49,384 nucleotides of DNA. It comes from Thiobacillus sp. GTDB taxonomy: Bacteria; Pseudomonadota; Gammaproteobacteria; Burkholderiales; Thiobacillaceae. The stretch covers positions 1-49,384 of the forward strand of contig JAIBFA010000033.1 in assembly GCA_019459325.1 (NCBI GenBank). The letters run 5' to 3'. The number at the start of each line of letters is the position of its first letter. Position 1 is the stretch's first letter. The notes beneath the pieces are model-generated. The model worked only from the letters and a program-made list of their open reading frames with translations. It was not told where the DNA came from and made no database searches. Made by a program: the position numbers and the translations under genes. Of this stretch, positions 34,382-43,374 are shown piece by piece.

Positions 34382-34864
34382 TTGTCCCGTTCCGGCAAAC
34401 AGGCCTTCCGGTATCACGCCGGAAGGCTTTTATTTTTGGGCGCACTGGCGTTAGCGTTAGCCGCACCCGCGCATGCCGACCTTTACAAATGGACGGATGC
34501 CCAGGGCAAGGTGCACTACACGGACCAGCCGCCGGCAGCAAACGCCCAGGTCATCAAAGGCACCGGAGCGGGCCAGGCCGAAACCACGAGCCAGGCCAAG
34601 CAAACCCTCGACGCCAAGGATCAGGCTTACCAGAAGCGCCGCAAGGAGACTGAGGAAGCGCGCGCCAAGGCCGAAAAGGAAGCCGAGCAGGCACGCATCC
34701 AGCGTGAAAACTGTGCCAAGGCACGCAGCAACCTCAGCACCCTGCAAAACAGCACGCGCACTTACACAACCAATACCGCCGGGCAGCGAACCTACATGGA
34801 CGATGCGGCGCGGGCTAACGCGCTGGCTAACAGCCAAAAGGCCGTTTCCGACTTCTGCAAGTAA
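34382..34864 (+). CDS. DUF4124-domain exported protein with coiled-coil
   Basis: 160 residues if started at TTG 34382, which gives a signal peptide with a basic n-region and core LLFLGALALALAAPAHA. GTG 34373 or TTG 34370 are alternatives; no ATG is well placed (the one at 34325 lies inside the lipoprotein gene). The mature part starts DLYKWTDAQGKVHYTDQPP, the DUF4124 fold, followed by a charged helix (KETEEARAKAEKEAEQARIQ) and a C-terminal NCAKARSNL segment. Function unknown, periplasmic. The terminator hairpin of the previous gene lies inside its signal-peptide codons, so expression needs read-through or a promoter not seen. Confidence 0.75.
   Translation: MSRSGKQAFRYHAGRLLFLGALALALAAPAHADLYKWTDAQGKVHYTDQPPAANAQVIKGTGAGQAETTSQAKQTLDAKDQAYQKRRKETEEARAKAEKEAEQARIQRENCAKARSNLSTLQNSTRTYTTNTAGQRTYMDDAARANALANSQKAVSDFCK
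34403..34437 (+). terminator. Rho-independent terminator of the lipoprotein gene, inside the next frame
   Basis: 9-bp perfect stem GCCTTCCGG/CCGGAAGGC with a 7-nt loop, followed by TTTTATTTTT. It is 22 bp after the lipoprotein stop codon and within the 5' coding part of the DUF4124 gene. Confidence 0.85.
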
Positions 34865-34891
34865 TTCGGCTTCAAGACAGTCCGCGCGGTT

Positions 34892-35248
34892 TCACACGGC
34901 TTCAGGAGCGTCCGCGCCCGAGGTTTTCTCGGGGGCGGCGTCGCCCCCGCCTTTTTTGGTGGCCTTGCCTTCCTCCGCGCGTTTGCGACGCACTTCCTTG
35001 GGATCGGCGATCAGTGGGCGATAGATTTCCACCCGATCCTTGTCGCGCACCGTTTCATCCAGTTTGACCAGCTTGCTGAAAATCCCGACCTTGTTTTTGG
35101 CAAGGTCGATTTGGGGAAAAGCGTCCAGCACGCCCGATGCGCGAATGGCGTCCTCCACCGTCGCGCCTTCGACCAGTTGTACCCGCAACAGGGGTTGTTG
35201 CGCCGGCAAGGCATAAATGACCTCGACGTTGATATGGGCTGCGCTCAT
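34892..35248 (-). CDS. ratB: RnfH/RatB-family ubiquitin-like protein
   Basis: 118 residues. A beta-grasp fold resembles ThiS/Moa[61 protein letters not shown] and [11 protein letters not shown]. It lacks the C-terminal Gly-Gly of sulfur carriers. The Lys/Asp-rich C-terminus is longer than usual. It is encoded beside ratA with a four-base overlap, as in many proteobacteria, and was named RatB as a candidate antitoxin partner; this role is not well supported biochemically. Confidence 0.9.
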   Translation of the reverse strand: MSAAHINVEVIYALPAQQPLLRVQLVEGATVEDAIRASGVLDAFPQIDLAKNKVGIFSKLVKLDETVRDKDRVEIYRPLIADPKEVRRKRAEEGKATKKGGGDAAPEKTSGADAPEAV

Positions 35249-35679
35249 ACGGCATACACCTCGTCGGCTCGGCGTACAAAGGCATCGACAAAGCTATTGG
35301 TGATATGACTGAAAACGGGCGCCAGAATCGTTTCCAGCACCCGGCTGGAAAACACGTACTGCAGGCGAAACTCAATCTTGCAGGCCTCATCCCCCAATGG
35401 AATAAAAGACCAGTCGCCCTCCAGTTCGGAAAACGGACCGTCCTGCAAGGTGATGCGCATCTCGCGCGGGTGCGATTTGATGTTTTCCGTGGTGAAGTGC
35501 TGGCGTATTCCCATGTAGGCGATATGGATCGTTGCCACCGTGCGATGTTCGTCGCGCGTCTTCAATTCGGTGCCGCCGCACCAGGGCAGGAAATCGGGGT
35601 AATCCTCGACCCGATCGACCAACTCAAACATGCGTTCCGGGGTATGTGCAACCAGCACACTTTTTTCCACGCGCGCCAT
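35245..35679 (-). CDS. ratA: RatA/COQ10-like START-domain protein
   Basis: 144 residues from ATG 35679 ([39 protein letters not shown]), the standard start of this family; a longer frame upstream has no support. The START/polyketide-cyclase fold continues with [28 protein letters not shown] and [26 protein letters not shown]. In E. coli RatA blocks 70S ribosome assembly; the relatives COQ10 bind ubiquinone. It is divergent from smpB with a 50-bp shared gap, the conserved arrangement. Confidence 0.93.
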   Translation of the reverse strand: MARVEKSVLVAHTPERMFELVDRVEDYPDFLPWCGGTELKTRDEHRTVATIHIAYMGIRQHFTTENIKSHPREMRITLQDGPFSELEGDWSFIPLGDEACKIEFRLQYVFSSRVLETILAPVFSHITNSFVDAFVRRADEVYAV

Positions 35680-35729
35680 GGGATACTGAAGCCTTGTAAA
35701 ATCAAGGATTGTACGCAAGCCCGTCACCC

Positions 35730-36179
35730 ATGAGCATCGCCGACAACAAAAAAGCCTTTCACGATTACTTCATCGAGGAAAAATTCGAGGCCGGCCTCGT
35801 GCTCGAAGGCTGGGAAGTCAAGGCCATCCGCGCCGGCCGGGTGCAGCTGAAGGAAGCCTATGTGGTCGTCAAGAATGGCGCCGTCTATCTGATCGGCTGC
35901 CACATCAGCCCGCTTCCGACCGCCTCCACCCACATCCATCCCGATCCCACGCGTTCACGCAAACTGCTGTTGCACGCGGCCGAGATCAGCAAACTCATCG
36001 GCAAGACCGAACGGTCCGGTTTCACCCTGGTGCCGCTCGACATGCACTATTCAAAAGGCCGCATCAAGCTGGAAATCGGCTTGGCCAAAGGCAAAAAGCA
36101 GCACGACAAGCGCGCAGCTGAAAAAGACCGCGAGTGGCTGCGCGAAAAACAGCGGATGGTGCGCACCACCCAGCACTAA
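35730..36179 (+). CDS. smpB: SsrA-binding protein
   Basis: 149 residues from ATG 35730 ([23 protein letters not shown]); a start at 35709 is less likely. Family motifs: [72 protein letters not shown], and the basic tail WLREKQRM. SmpB binds tmRNA and brings it to stalled ribosomes for trans-translation. No ssrA gene is in the window. Followed by a hairpin with a T-rich tail. Confidence 0.98.
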   Translation: MSIADNKKAFHDYFIEEKFEAGLVLEGWEVKAIRAGRVQLKEAYVVVKNGAVYLIGCHISPLPTASTHIHPDPTRSRKLLLHAAEISKLIGKTERSGFTLVPLDMHYSKGRIKLEIGLAKGKKQHDKRAAEKDREWLREKQRMVRTTQH

Positions 36180-36190
36180 ATGCAGAAAGC

Positions 36191-36231
36191 GCCGACTAAC
36201 GGATGAAATAATCCGCTTATCGGTCGGTTTC
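36191..36231 (+). terminator. Imperfect terminator hairpin after smpB
   Basis: Inner stem CGGAT/ATCCG with outer CCGA/TCGG pairing, then TTTCTCC. It starts 12 bp after the smpB stop. The stem has internal mismatches. Confidence 0.45.
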
Positions 36232-36234
36232 TCC

Positions 36235-36279
36235 TTGTACGCGTGTCGAGATATTGACTACAATTGCCATTATCTCGAC
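36235..36279 (+). promoter_or_regulatory. Promoter with flanking 9-bp inverted repeat
   Basis: TTGTAC (36235-36240) and TACAAT (36259-36264) form an 18-bp-spaced promoter. The perfect inverted repeat GTCGAGATA (36245-36253) / TATCTCGAC (36271-36279) straddles the -10 box, one arm in the spacer and one downstream of the likely transcript start. This layout suits a dimeric repressor. Confidence 0.5.
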
Positions 36280-36296
36280 AAGCAAGGACAAGCCCG

Positions 36297-36470
36297 ATGT
36301 CTGCCCTGCCCGTTTACGAAGTTGAGTTCATCCCGCTGGAACGCCGTTTGGGTGACCGTCGCGTCGCCCCGCGAGGTGCCGCATTGCCACCCGAAATCAC
36401 GGCGGATCGCCGCAAAGTCTCGAGTCGGCGCACGGATGACCGCAAATCCGCGACCCTGAAAGTCGTCTAG
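36297..36470 (+). CDS. Small Arg-rich protein of unknown function
   Basis: 57 residues from ATG 36297 with AAGGA eight bases upstream. It contains three RRxxDRR-like clusters: ERRLGDRRV, DRRKVSSRRTDDRK. About a quarter of residues are Arg or Lys. No signal peptide, membrane helix or known domain. The RRxxDRR pattern resembles the linker seen before some PilZ or response-regulator domains, so a nucleic-acid or nucleotide contact is possible. The own promoter with a palindromic site supports a real gene. Confidence 0.6.
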   Translation: MSALPVYEVEFIPLERRLGDRRVAPRGAALPPEITADRRKVSSRRTDDRKSATLKVV

Positions 36471-36710
36471 GCGTTCATTGACGCAGGCGCATCGCGCGCT
36501 TGGCGTCCTGTTTATCCTTGGCTACAGTGAGCCGGGGCGCCGTCCACCATTACGCGCACCCAGTTGCCTGATCCCACAGAATTTGCATGCGCAGCCTACC
36601 CGTGACCGCAACATGGCAGACACGGGATTTTTCAGCCACGGCCGCGGCCATGTGACAATGGCAGACACCCGTTCGCATCCCTGCGTTTTCCCCTGAAAGT
36701 TGAGTCCAGT

Positions 36711-37748
36711 TTGCCTGCCAACGTAGCCGACCTTGCGGCCTTCGATGAGATCATCGACGTCCGCTCTCCCGGCGAATTTGCCGAAGACCATATTCCCGGC
36801 GCCATCAACCTGCCGGTGCTGGACGACGCCGAGCGCGAGCGTGTCGGCACCCTGTACAAGCAGGTGTCGTCGTTCGAGGCGAAAAAAGTCGGCGCGGCGC
36901 TGGTGTCGCGCAACATCGCGCAGCATCTGGACGTCTGGTTTGCCGACAAGCCGAAGTCATACCGCCCGTTGGTGTATTGCTGGCGCGGCGGCAGCCGCAG
37001 CGGATCGCTGACGCACATCCTGCAGAAAATCGGCTTTGCCGCGATGCAGCTCGACGGCGGCTACAAGGCCTATCGCCGGCATGTGGTGGCCGAGCTTGTC
37101 CGCCTGCCGGCGCTATTCAGCTATCGCGTGTTGAGCGGCCCGACCGGCAGCGGCAAAAGCCGCCTGCTGCAGGCGCTGGCCGAGCAGGGCGCCCAGGTGC
37201 TCGATCTCGAAGAACTGGCCGCGCATCGGGGCTCACTGCTGGGTGCGCTGCCGGGCCAGCCCCAGCCGTCGCAGAAAAGCTTCGAGAGCGTGGTCTGGTT
37301 CGCGCTCAGCCGTTTCGATCCCGCACGACCGGTGTTCGTCGAGTCGGAAAGCAAGAAGATCGGCGCGCTGCGGGTGCCCGATGCGCTGATCACGGCCATG
37401 CGCGCCAGCCGCTGCCTGCGGCTGGAAGTGCCGCTGGCAGCGCGGATCCGGTTGTTGACCGAGGATTACGTGCACTTTCTGCATGATCCCGAGACCATCA
37501 ACCGCCAGCTGGGATTTCTCACCGAGTTGCGCGGCAGCGAGACCATCGCGGAATGGCAGGCGCTGGTCAACCGCGAGGCCTGGCCCGAACTGGTGGCGGC
37601 CCTGCTGGAACAGCACTACGACCCGGCTTATCTCAGGTCGCTGTCGCGCAATTACGCCGCTTCAGCCAACGACCAGATCTTCCACGCGGAAGATGTGTCG
37701 GCCAGCGGGCTGCAACAGCTGGCGCGCGAGATTCTGGCCTCGGCTTAA
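36711..37748 (+). CDS. mnmH: tRNA 2-selenouridine synthase
   Basis: 345 residues from a TTG codon at 36711; no ATG or clear SD is nearby, so the start is uncertain by a few codons. The rhodanese domain (1-~130) contains IIDVRSPGEFAEDHIPGAINLPV and the catalytic Cys in VYCWRGGSRSGSL. The second domain has a P-loop, SGPTGSGKSRLLQAL (~143-157), and ends with a helical part. The enzyme (SelU/YbbB) replaces sulfur by selenium in 2-thiouridine at the tRNA wobble position for Lys, Glu and Gln, using selenophosphate. It implies selenophosphate synthesis elsewhere. Its stop overlaps the convergent gene (TTAA). Confidence 0.94.
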   Translation: MPANVADLAAFDEIIDVRSPGEFAEDHIPGAINLPVLDDAERERVGTLYKQVSSFEAKKVGAALVSRNIAQHLDVWFADKPKSYRPLVYCWRGGSRSGSLTHILQKIGFAAMQLDGGYKAYRRHVVAELVRLPALFSYRVLSGPTGSGKSRLLQALAEQGAQVLDLEELAAHRGSLLGALPGQPQPSQKSFESVVWFALSRFDPARPVFVESESKKIGALRVPDALITAMRASRCLRLEVPLAARIRLLTEDYVHFLHDPETINRQLGFLTELRGSETIAEWQALVNREAWPELVAALLEQHYDPAYLRSLSRNYAASANDQIFHAEDVSASGLQQLAREILASA

Positions 37749-38152
37749 AGCAGCTTGCCCAGCACGAAGCCGATCACGATGCCGATGATGGTCGCGATCG
37801 TGATGCCGCGGTAGGTCAGCACATCCTTCGAGTAGCCCCGCCGGATGGCGATGTAGGACACCAGATAGCCGACTGCGTTGAGCAGCCAGATAAAGCCGAT
37901 CGACAGAACCTTGACGATGATCGGGCCGATCACCGGCACCAGCGTGATGATGCCCAGGAGCCAGGCAAAGGCATTGGAGACCAGCCCCACGGCCACCACG
38001 CTGCCGGCAATCACACTGCGATCCACATTGAAGTGCAATCCCAACCACACCAGCGCACCGATTGCGCACCACAGCGGCAGCATCACTTTCCAGTTTCGCC
38101 ACCACGGCGCCCGGGGTGAAAAATCAACCTCGAAGTTGTCCGGCTCAGTCAT
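37745..38152 (-). CDS. Small membrane protein of unknown function
   Basis: 135 residues with a charged N-terminus (MTEPDNFEVDFSPRAPWWRNWK) and about four hydrophobic segments: VMLPLWCAIGALVWLGLHF, SVIAGSVVAVGLVSNAFAWLL, VIGPIIVKVLSIGFIWLLNAVGYLVSYIA and ITIATIIGIVIGFVLGKLL. No catalytic motif recognised. Convergent with mnmH and sharing its stop bases. It lies downstream of relA on the same strand (45-bp gap), so it may be the last gene of the lolC-lolD-comEC-relA operon. Confidence 0.75.
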   Translation of the reverse strand: MTEPDNFEVDFSPRAPWWRNWKVMLPLWCAIGALVWLGLHFNVDRSVIAGSVVAVGLVSNAFAWLLGIITLVPVIGPIIVKVLSIGFIWLLNAVGYLVSYIAIRRGYSKDVLTYRGITIATIIGIVIGFVLGKLL

Positions 38153-38197
38153 GTATCAGATGCAAGCAAGCGGGGAACCCCAACATTAGTCGAAAAA

Positions 38198-40339
38198 TCA
38201 GCCCCGCCCCACTTCGATCACGTTCTGCACATGCTGCAGCCGCGCCAGCAGGCGCGACAACTGCTGCAATTCCTTGACCCGAACGGTGAGCTGCATGTGC
38301 GCATATTCGCCTCGGCTCTCGGTATTGACGCGCAGCACGTCGAGCTTGTCTTTCGCGATGACATCGGAAATATCGCGCAGCAGACCCTGGCGGTCAAACG
38401 CCTTGAGATGAATGTTCACTTCGAATGCGGCACCGGCGTCGAGCACCCACTCGGCCGGCAGCATGCGGGCGGGGTTGGCACGCTTGAGCGCAGAACAGTC
38501 TGCGCGATGCACGGTGAGCCCGCGCCCCACCGTGGTATAGGCGACGATGGTCTCGGGCGGCTGGGGTTTGCAACAGCGCGCCAGCGTCAGCGGCACGTCG
38601 CCCAGCCCCGGAATGGTGACCGGATTGCCGGACTTGGCACGCACCCGAGGTTTGCTGGTGGGCGTCAGGGCGGGTATGACCTTGCCGGATTCCTGCAGGG
38701 CGTTGACCAAGTCGCGCTGGCCGACGTCGCCACGACCCAGCGCGGCAAGGAACTCGTCCACCTTGCCGAACTTGAGCCGCTGCGCGAGCTTTTCCTGGTT
38801 CGCGTCCACCACGCCCAGGCGCTTGAGCTCCTTGTCCAGAAGAGTGCGGCCAAGACCGACCTGTTCGCCTACGTCGCGCTGGCGGAACCAGGCACGCACC
38901 TTGGAGCGCGCGCGATGGGTGGCCAGGTAGCCGAGCGCGGGGTTGAGCCAATCGCGGCTGGGCGCGCCGTCTTTCACGCTGACGATCTCGACGCGCTGGC
39001 CGTTGTCCAGCGCTGTGTTGAGCGGCACCATCGCGCCGTTGACCTTGGCGCCGCGGCAACGATGACCCAGATCAGTGTGCAGCGCGTAGGCGAAATCCAC
39101 CGGCGTCGCGCCACGGTCGAGCGCCACCACCCGCCCCTGCGGCGTCAGCACGTAGACCTGGTCATGAAACAGTTCGGTCTTGAACTGTTCGGTGAACTCG
39201 CTGCTGTCGGCGACGTCGTCCTTCCATTCCAGGATGCGCCTCAACCATGCGATTTTTTCCTCGTACTGCGCGTCCTGGCGGCCGCCTTCCTTGTAGCGCC
39301 AGTGCGCGGCGACGCCGAGTTCGGCATGCCGGTGCATGTCGAAGGTGCGGATCTGCACTTCGAGCGCGCGGTCTTCAGGTCCGATGACGGCGGTGTGAAG
39401 CGAGCGGTAGTCGTTGCTCTTGGGCTGCGAGATGTAGTCGTCGAATTCGCCCGGGATCGGCTGCCACAGGTTGTGCACCAGGCCAAGCACGGTGTAGCAG
39501 TCGATCTCGTGCTTCACCAGCACGCGCACCGCGCGGATGTCGTACAGCTGTTCGAAGCTCAGGCGCTTGCGCCGCATCTTGTTGACGATGCTGGCGATGT
39601 GCTTGGGGCGCCCGGTGACTTCGGCCTCGATGCCATGCAGCGCAAGTTCGGACTGCAGGCGCTCGATGATGCCCAGTATATAAGCCTCGCGGTCGGCGCG
39701 TTTTTCATCGAGCTGCGCGGCGATGGATTTGTAGGTGTCGGGTTCCAGATAGCGGAACGCCCAGTCCTCCATTTCCCACTTGATCTGCCACACGCCGAGC
39801 CGGTTCGCCAGCGGCGCGAACAGCTCGCGCGCCTGATGGCCGAGCGCTTCGCGAGTGGCGTCATCCTGGCTGGCGACACAACGCAAGGCGTGCGTGCGCT
39901 CGGCCAGTTTCACCAGTACTACGCGGATGTCCTCTACCATCGCCAGCACCATCTGACGCAACGCTTCCAGCTGGGCATGCGGATCGACCCGCTTGTCGGT
40001 CGTGCTGGCGGCCAGCGCCTCGATGCGCGCCATGGCGGCCACCCCGCGGGCGAGTCGAGCAGCGGTGCCGAAGCGAGTATCGAATTCCGGTGCCTCGCCC
40101 AGGCAGGCATGCAGCAAGGCTGCAGCCACTGCATCCGCCCCAACCCTCAACTCTGCCACGATCAAGGCCGCGCCGACGCTGTGCGCGAACGCATCGCTTG
40201 CCCCCAGTTGCTGGTGCACGTGCTCCAGCGCGCGCCAGGGCAGATCGTTTTCCGCCACCGGCAGCACGCGCGCCAGCGCCTGCCGGGCGGATTCGAGGTC
40301 GGTCGCTTCAAAGCAGCGGGGCTTCGAGGTTTCAGTCAT
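38198..40339 (-). CDS. relA: GTP pyrophosphokinase RelA
   Basis: 713 residues from ATG 40339; an upstream TTG at 40351 would overlap comEC. Domain order: N-terminal HD domain, ppGpp synthetase, TGS, helical, C-terminal ACT. The hydrolase site is broken: the HDxxED motif reads LLHACLGEAPEF, so this is a synthetase-only RelA, not SpoT. The synthetase has KHIASIVNKMRRK, YDIRAVRVLV, GEFDDYISQPKSNDYRSLHTAV (ExDD type) and EVQIRTFDMH. RelA makes (p)ppGpp from GTP/GDP and ATP at ribosomes stalled by uncharged tRNA. It starts 8 bp after the comEC stop. Confidence 0.97.
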   Translation of the reverse strand: MTETSKPRCFEATDLESARQALARVLPVAENDLPWRALEHVHQQLGASDAFAHSVGAALIVAELRVGADAVAAALLHACLGEAPEFDTRFGTAARLARGVAAMARIEALAASTTDKRVDPHAQLEALRQMVLAMVEDIRVVLVKLAERTHALRCVASQDDATREALGHQARELFAPLANRLGVWQIKWEMEDWAFRYLEPDTYKSIAAQLDEKRADREAYILGIIERLQSELALHGIEAEVTGRPKHIASIVNKMRRKRLSFEQLYDIRAVRVLVKHEIDCYTVLGLVHNLWQPIPGEFDDYISQPKSNDYRSLHTAVIGPEDRALEVQIRTFDMHRHAELGVAAHWRYKEGGRQDAQYEEKIAWLRRILEWKDDVADSSEFTEQFKTELFHDQVYVLTPQGRVVALDRGATPVDFAYALHTDLGHRCRGAKVNGAMVPLNTALDNGQRVEIVSVKDGAPSRDWLNPALGYLATHRARSKVRAWFRQRDVGEQVGLGRTLLDKELKRLGVVDANQEKLAQRLKFGKVDEFLAALGRGDVGQRDLVNALQESGKVIPALTPTSKPRVRAKSGNPVTIPGLGDVPLTLARCCKPQPPETIVAYTTVGRGLTVHRADCSALKRANPARMLPAEWVLDAGAAFEVNIHLKAFDRQGLLRDISDVIAKDKLDVLRVNTESRGEYAHMQLTVRVKELQQLSRLLARLQHVQNVIEVGRG

Positions 40340-40347
40340 GGTCTCGA

Positions 40348-42681
40348 TCAATCAGCCTGCCAGTAGCGGCGGTGGGTGGGTCGATATTGTGAGGCCTCGA
40401 CCCCGGCTTCGCCAAAATCGAGGCGGATCAGCCCGCCGGAATCGCTGCGCAGCATGCGCGCCTCGATATCGCGGAAGCGCGCCACGACGTGGGGATGCGG
40501 GTGGCCGTAGCGGTTACGGTGGCCGAGGGTGAAGACGACCCATTCGGGCCGGGTCGCCGCGACGAATTCAGGGATGGACGAGGTGCGGCTGCCGTGATGC
40601 CCGGCGAACAGGACGTCCACCGGGGTCACCAGGTCGGACTCCAGCAATTCGAGTTCCGTCCGCCTTTCGCCATCGCCCGTCAACAGCACGCTATGGCGTT
40701 CGCTCCTGACCCGCAGCACGCAGCTGAAGTCGTTGTCGCGGCGGCGCGTTTCGGCGTAGGCCGCAGGCACGGGATTCAGGATTTCGAACAACACACCGTC
40801 CCAGTTCCAGCGCTGGCCGCGCTTACACTGGCGTGCAGCCCGTACGCCATCGAGCAGCGGACTGGCGGCCGGCAGTCCGTGCAGCAACCAGCCGCTGGGG
40901 ATGTCGCGCAGCACCGAGCGCATACCGCCGCTGTGGTCGTTGTCGTCATGCGAGACGATCAGTCCAGACAATTCCCCGACACCCGATGCGCGCAGGTAGG
41001 GGACAATGATGCGCTCGCCTGAATCGCTGTCGGCGAATGCCGCGCCGGTGTCGTATAGCAGCGCATGATTCGCAGTGCGTATCAGCACGGCTGTGCCCTG
41101 CCCGACGTCGATCGCCTCGACGCGAAAGTGCTCTGGCGCCATGGCATCGCGTAACGGAAACAGCAGCGGCAGCCACAGCAGCAGCCCCAAGAGACGCAAC
41201 GGAAATCCGCGCGGCAAGAGCGTCCACACGGTGCCGACCAGCGCCAGTAAAACTGCCCACCAGTCCGGCGCAGGCAGGCTCGTCACCGCCAGCGGCAGAT
41301 TGCTCGCCCAGGCCAGCCCGACGCCCAGCCAGGTCATCAGCCACGCTGCCACATGCCACAACGGCGGAATCAGCACGCCCAGCAGCGCGAGCGGGGTAAT
41401 CAGCCAGCTCACCAGCGGAATCGCGACCGCATTGGTCAGAGGTGAGATCAGCGAAACCTGCTGAAACAGCAGTAGCAGAACCGGCGCCAGCGCCAGGGTG
41501 ACCGCACCCTGCACCGTCACCCATCCGCGCCAGGTGCCGGGCATCGCCACCCGACCCAGGCTCACCCACAGGATCGCGGCCATGGCGCCGAACGACAGCC
41601 AGAATCCGGCCGACAGTACCGCCCATGGGTCGATCAGCAGGACGACGAACAGCGCCACGACCAGCGCCGTGAAGGGACGGGGCTCGCGTCGTCCCCAGAA
41701 AGCCAGCGCCAGCACGATCAGCATGAACAGGGTGCGCTGCGCCGGCACCTGGAATCCGGCCAAGAGGGCATAGCCGAATGCCGCCAGCACCGCTGCGACG
41801 AGTCCGGCCTGACGCGCAGGCAGGCGTTCCGCATGGCGCGGCAGACGCCGCCAGACGCTCGCCACCAGCCAGCCAGCAAGGGCTGCAATCATGGTGACGT
41901 GCAGGCCGGAAATGCTCAGCAGGTGGTTGACGCCGGTGCGGGTGAACGCGCGCCACTGGTGATGCGGAATGCTGCGCTGGTCACCGACCACCAGCGCGGC
42001 GATAACCCCGACATAGGGCGCGTCACCCAGGGTTGCGAAGATGCGTTCGCGGACCCCGGCGCGGCTAGCGGCGATCCAGGCAGCGGGCGTGGCAGCCTGG
42101 ATGTCGAGGCGTTGAGGTGCAGGAAGTTCGCGCACATAGCCGCTGGCCTGGATGCCACGCTCCAGCATCCAGGCCTCGAGGTCGAAGCCGTGCGGATTGC
42201 TGGTGCCGTAGGGCCTCTTCATCCGCACGGTCAGGCGCCAGCGTTCCCCGGCCCGCATGCGCGTGTTGAAATGGGTGGCCTCGCGTGGCCAGTAGCGCGT
42301 CAGCTGGACCCGATCCAAAGCCGGCACATTGGCAGTGAGGACCTGCTCGACGTCGAACACGAAGCGTTCGCCGCGTGCGTTGGCGTGCGGCAGATCGGCG
42401 ATCACGCCGACCAGTTCGATATCGATGCCCTGCCAGTGCGTGGGCAGGCGTTCAGCCAGCCGCGCATCCGCCCGCCAGGCAGCCCATGCAAAGCCGAGCG
42501 CCACGCACAGCAGCGCGATGCCGAGTCGGCGCATGAATTCGGCAAGCGGTCGGGTACGCGCCGGTAGCCACAGCACTGCCAGAAGCAGCGGCAACAGCCA
42601 CAACCAGCGCGCAGATGGCAGCGTGGCCTGCTGTTGCAGCAGCCACACCCCCAGACAGAACGCGATGAGGGTGAGCCGCAT
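40348..42681 (-). CDS. comEC: DNA internalization protein ComEC/Rec2
   Basis: 777 residues, normal for a proteobacterial ComEC. N-terminal membrane helices and an OB-type domain (~60-190) lead to the Competence domain (~230-500: GVNHLLSISGLHVTMIAALAG, FQVPAQRTLFMLIVLAL). The C-terminal metallo-beta-lactamase domain (~530-760) has VEAIDVGQGTAVLIRT, LLYDTG, SHDDNDHSGG and VDVLFAGHHGS. It forms the inner-membrane channel that passes single-stranded DNA during transformation. Its partner ComEA is encoded at 48751-49023. In operon with lolC, lolD and relA; the start is 12 bp after the lolD stop. Confidence 0.97.
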   Translation of the reverse strand: MRLTLIAFCLGVWLLQQQATLPSARWLWLLPLLLAVLWLPARTRPLAEFMRRLGIALLCVALGFAWAAWRADARLAERLPTHWQGIDIELVGVIADLPHANARGERFVFDVEQVLTANVPALDRVQLTRYWPREATHFNTRMRAGERWRLTVRMKRPYGTSNPHGFDLEAWMLERGIQASGYVRELPAPQRLDIQAATPAAWIAASRAGVRERIFATLGDAPYVGVIAALVVGDQRSIPHHQWRAFTRTGVNHLLSISGLHVTMIAALAGWLVASVWRRLPRHAERLPARQAGLVAAVLAAFGYALLAGFQVPAQRTLFMLIVLALAFWGRREPRPFTALVVALFVVLLIDPWAVLSAGFWLSFGAMAAILWVSLGRVAMPGTWRGWVTVQGAVTLALAPVLLLLFQQVSLISPLTNAVAIPLVSWLITPLALLGVLIPPLWHVAAWLMTWLGVGLAWASNLPLAVTSLPAPDWWAVLLALVGTVWTLLPRGFPLRLLGLLLWLPLLFPLRDAMAPEHFRVEAIDVGQGTAVLIRTANHALLYDTGAAFADSDSGERIIVPYLRASGVGELSGLIVSHDDNDHSGGMRSVLRDIPSGWLLHGLPAASPLLDGVRAARQCKRGQRWNWDGVLFEILNPVPAAYAETRRRDNDFSCVLRVRSERHSVLLTGDGERRTELELLESDLVTPVDVLFAGHHGSRTSSIPEFVAATRPEWVVFTLGHRNRYGHPHPHVVARFRDIEARMLRSDSGGLIRLDFGEAGVEASQYRPTHRRYWQAD

Positions 42682-42693
42682 CGCGCCGAAGGC

Positions 42694-43374
42694 TCAGGCC
42701 GGCTGCAGGCTTCCGTCGACCAGCCGAAGCTGCCGGTCCATGCGCGCCGCCAGTTCGGCGTCATGGGTGACGACGACCAGGCTGGTCCCGTGTTTGCGGT
42801 TGAGCTCGCGCATCAGATCGAACACCGCGTCGGCGGTGTGGCGGTCGAGGTTGCCGGTGGGCTCGTCGGCGAGGATGCACGCCGGCTGCGTGACCAGCGC
42901 GCGGGCGATGGCGACGCGCTGGCGCTCGCCGCCGGAGAGTTCGCCGGGGCGATGGTCGAGACGATGGCCGAGGCCGACCTCATCGAGAATGGCGGCGGCA
43001 CGCGCCAGCGCCTCGGCGCGCGCCATGCGGCGGATGAGAAACGGCATGGCAGCGTTTTCCTGCGCGGAAAACTCGGGCAGCAGATGGTGGAACTGGTAGA
43101 CGAAGCCGAGCGCGCGGTTGCGCAGCTCGCAGCGTTCGGCCTCGGAAATCGCAAAAGGATCGCGCCCCATCAGGGTGATGTTCCCGGAAGTCGGCGAGTC
43201 GAGCCCGCCCAGCAGATGCAGCAGCGTGCTTTTGCCCGATCCCGAGACGCCGACAATGGCGAGCGACTCGCCCGCATGGACTTCCAGATCAACGCTGCCG
43301 AGCACCGGCACATCGATCCTGCCCTGGCGGAAAATTTTGCCCAGCCCGGTGCAGCTCAACACGATCTCACTCAT
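42694..43374 (-). CDS. lolD: Lipoprotein-releasing ABC transporter ATPase LolD
   Basis: 226 residues from ATG 43374, overlapping the lolC stop by eight bases. Walker A is [18 protein letters not shown], the LolD-type Q-loop is [17 protein letters not shown], signature [15 protein letters not shown], Walker [12 protein letters not shown], and H-loop VVVTHD. Together with the LolC/E membrane subunit it extracts outer-membrane lipoproteins from the inner membrane and passes them to LolA, using ATP. Confidence 0.98.
   Translation of the reverse strand: MSEIVLSCTGLGKIFRQGRIDVPVLGSVDLEVHAGESLAIVGVSGSGKSTLLHLLGGLDSPTSGNITLMGRDPFAISEAERCELRNRALGFVYQFHHLLPEFSAQENAAMPFLIRRMARAEALARAAAILDEVGLGHRLDHRPGELSGGERQRVAIARALVTQPACILADEPTGNLDRHTADAVFDLMRELNRKHGTSLVVVTHDAELAARMDRQLRLVDGSLQPA

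Noticed and set aside
36478..36696. 72-codon frame before mnmH
   Set aside because: No SD, low-complexity translated sequence, and overlaps the likely mnmH leader.
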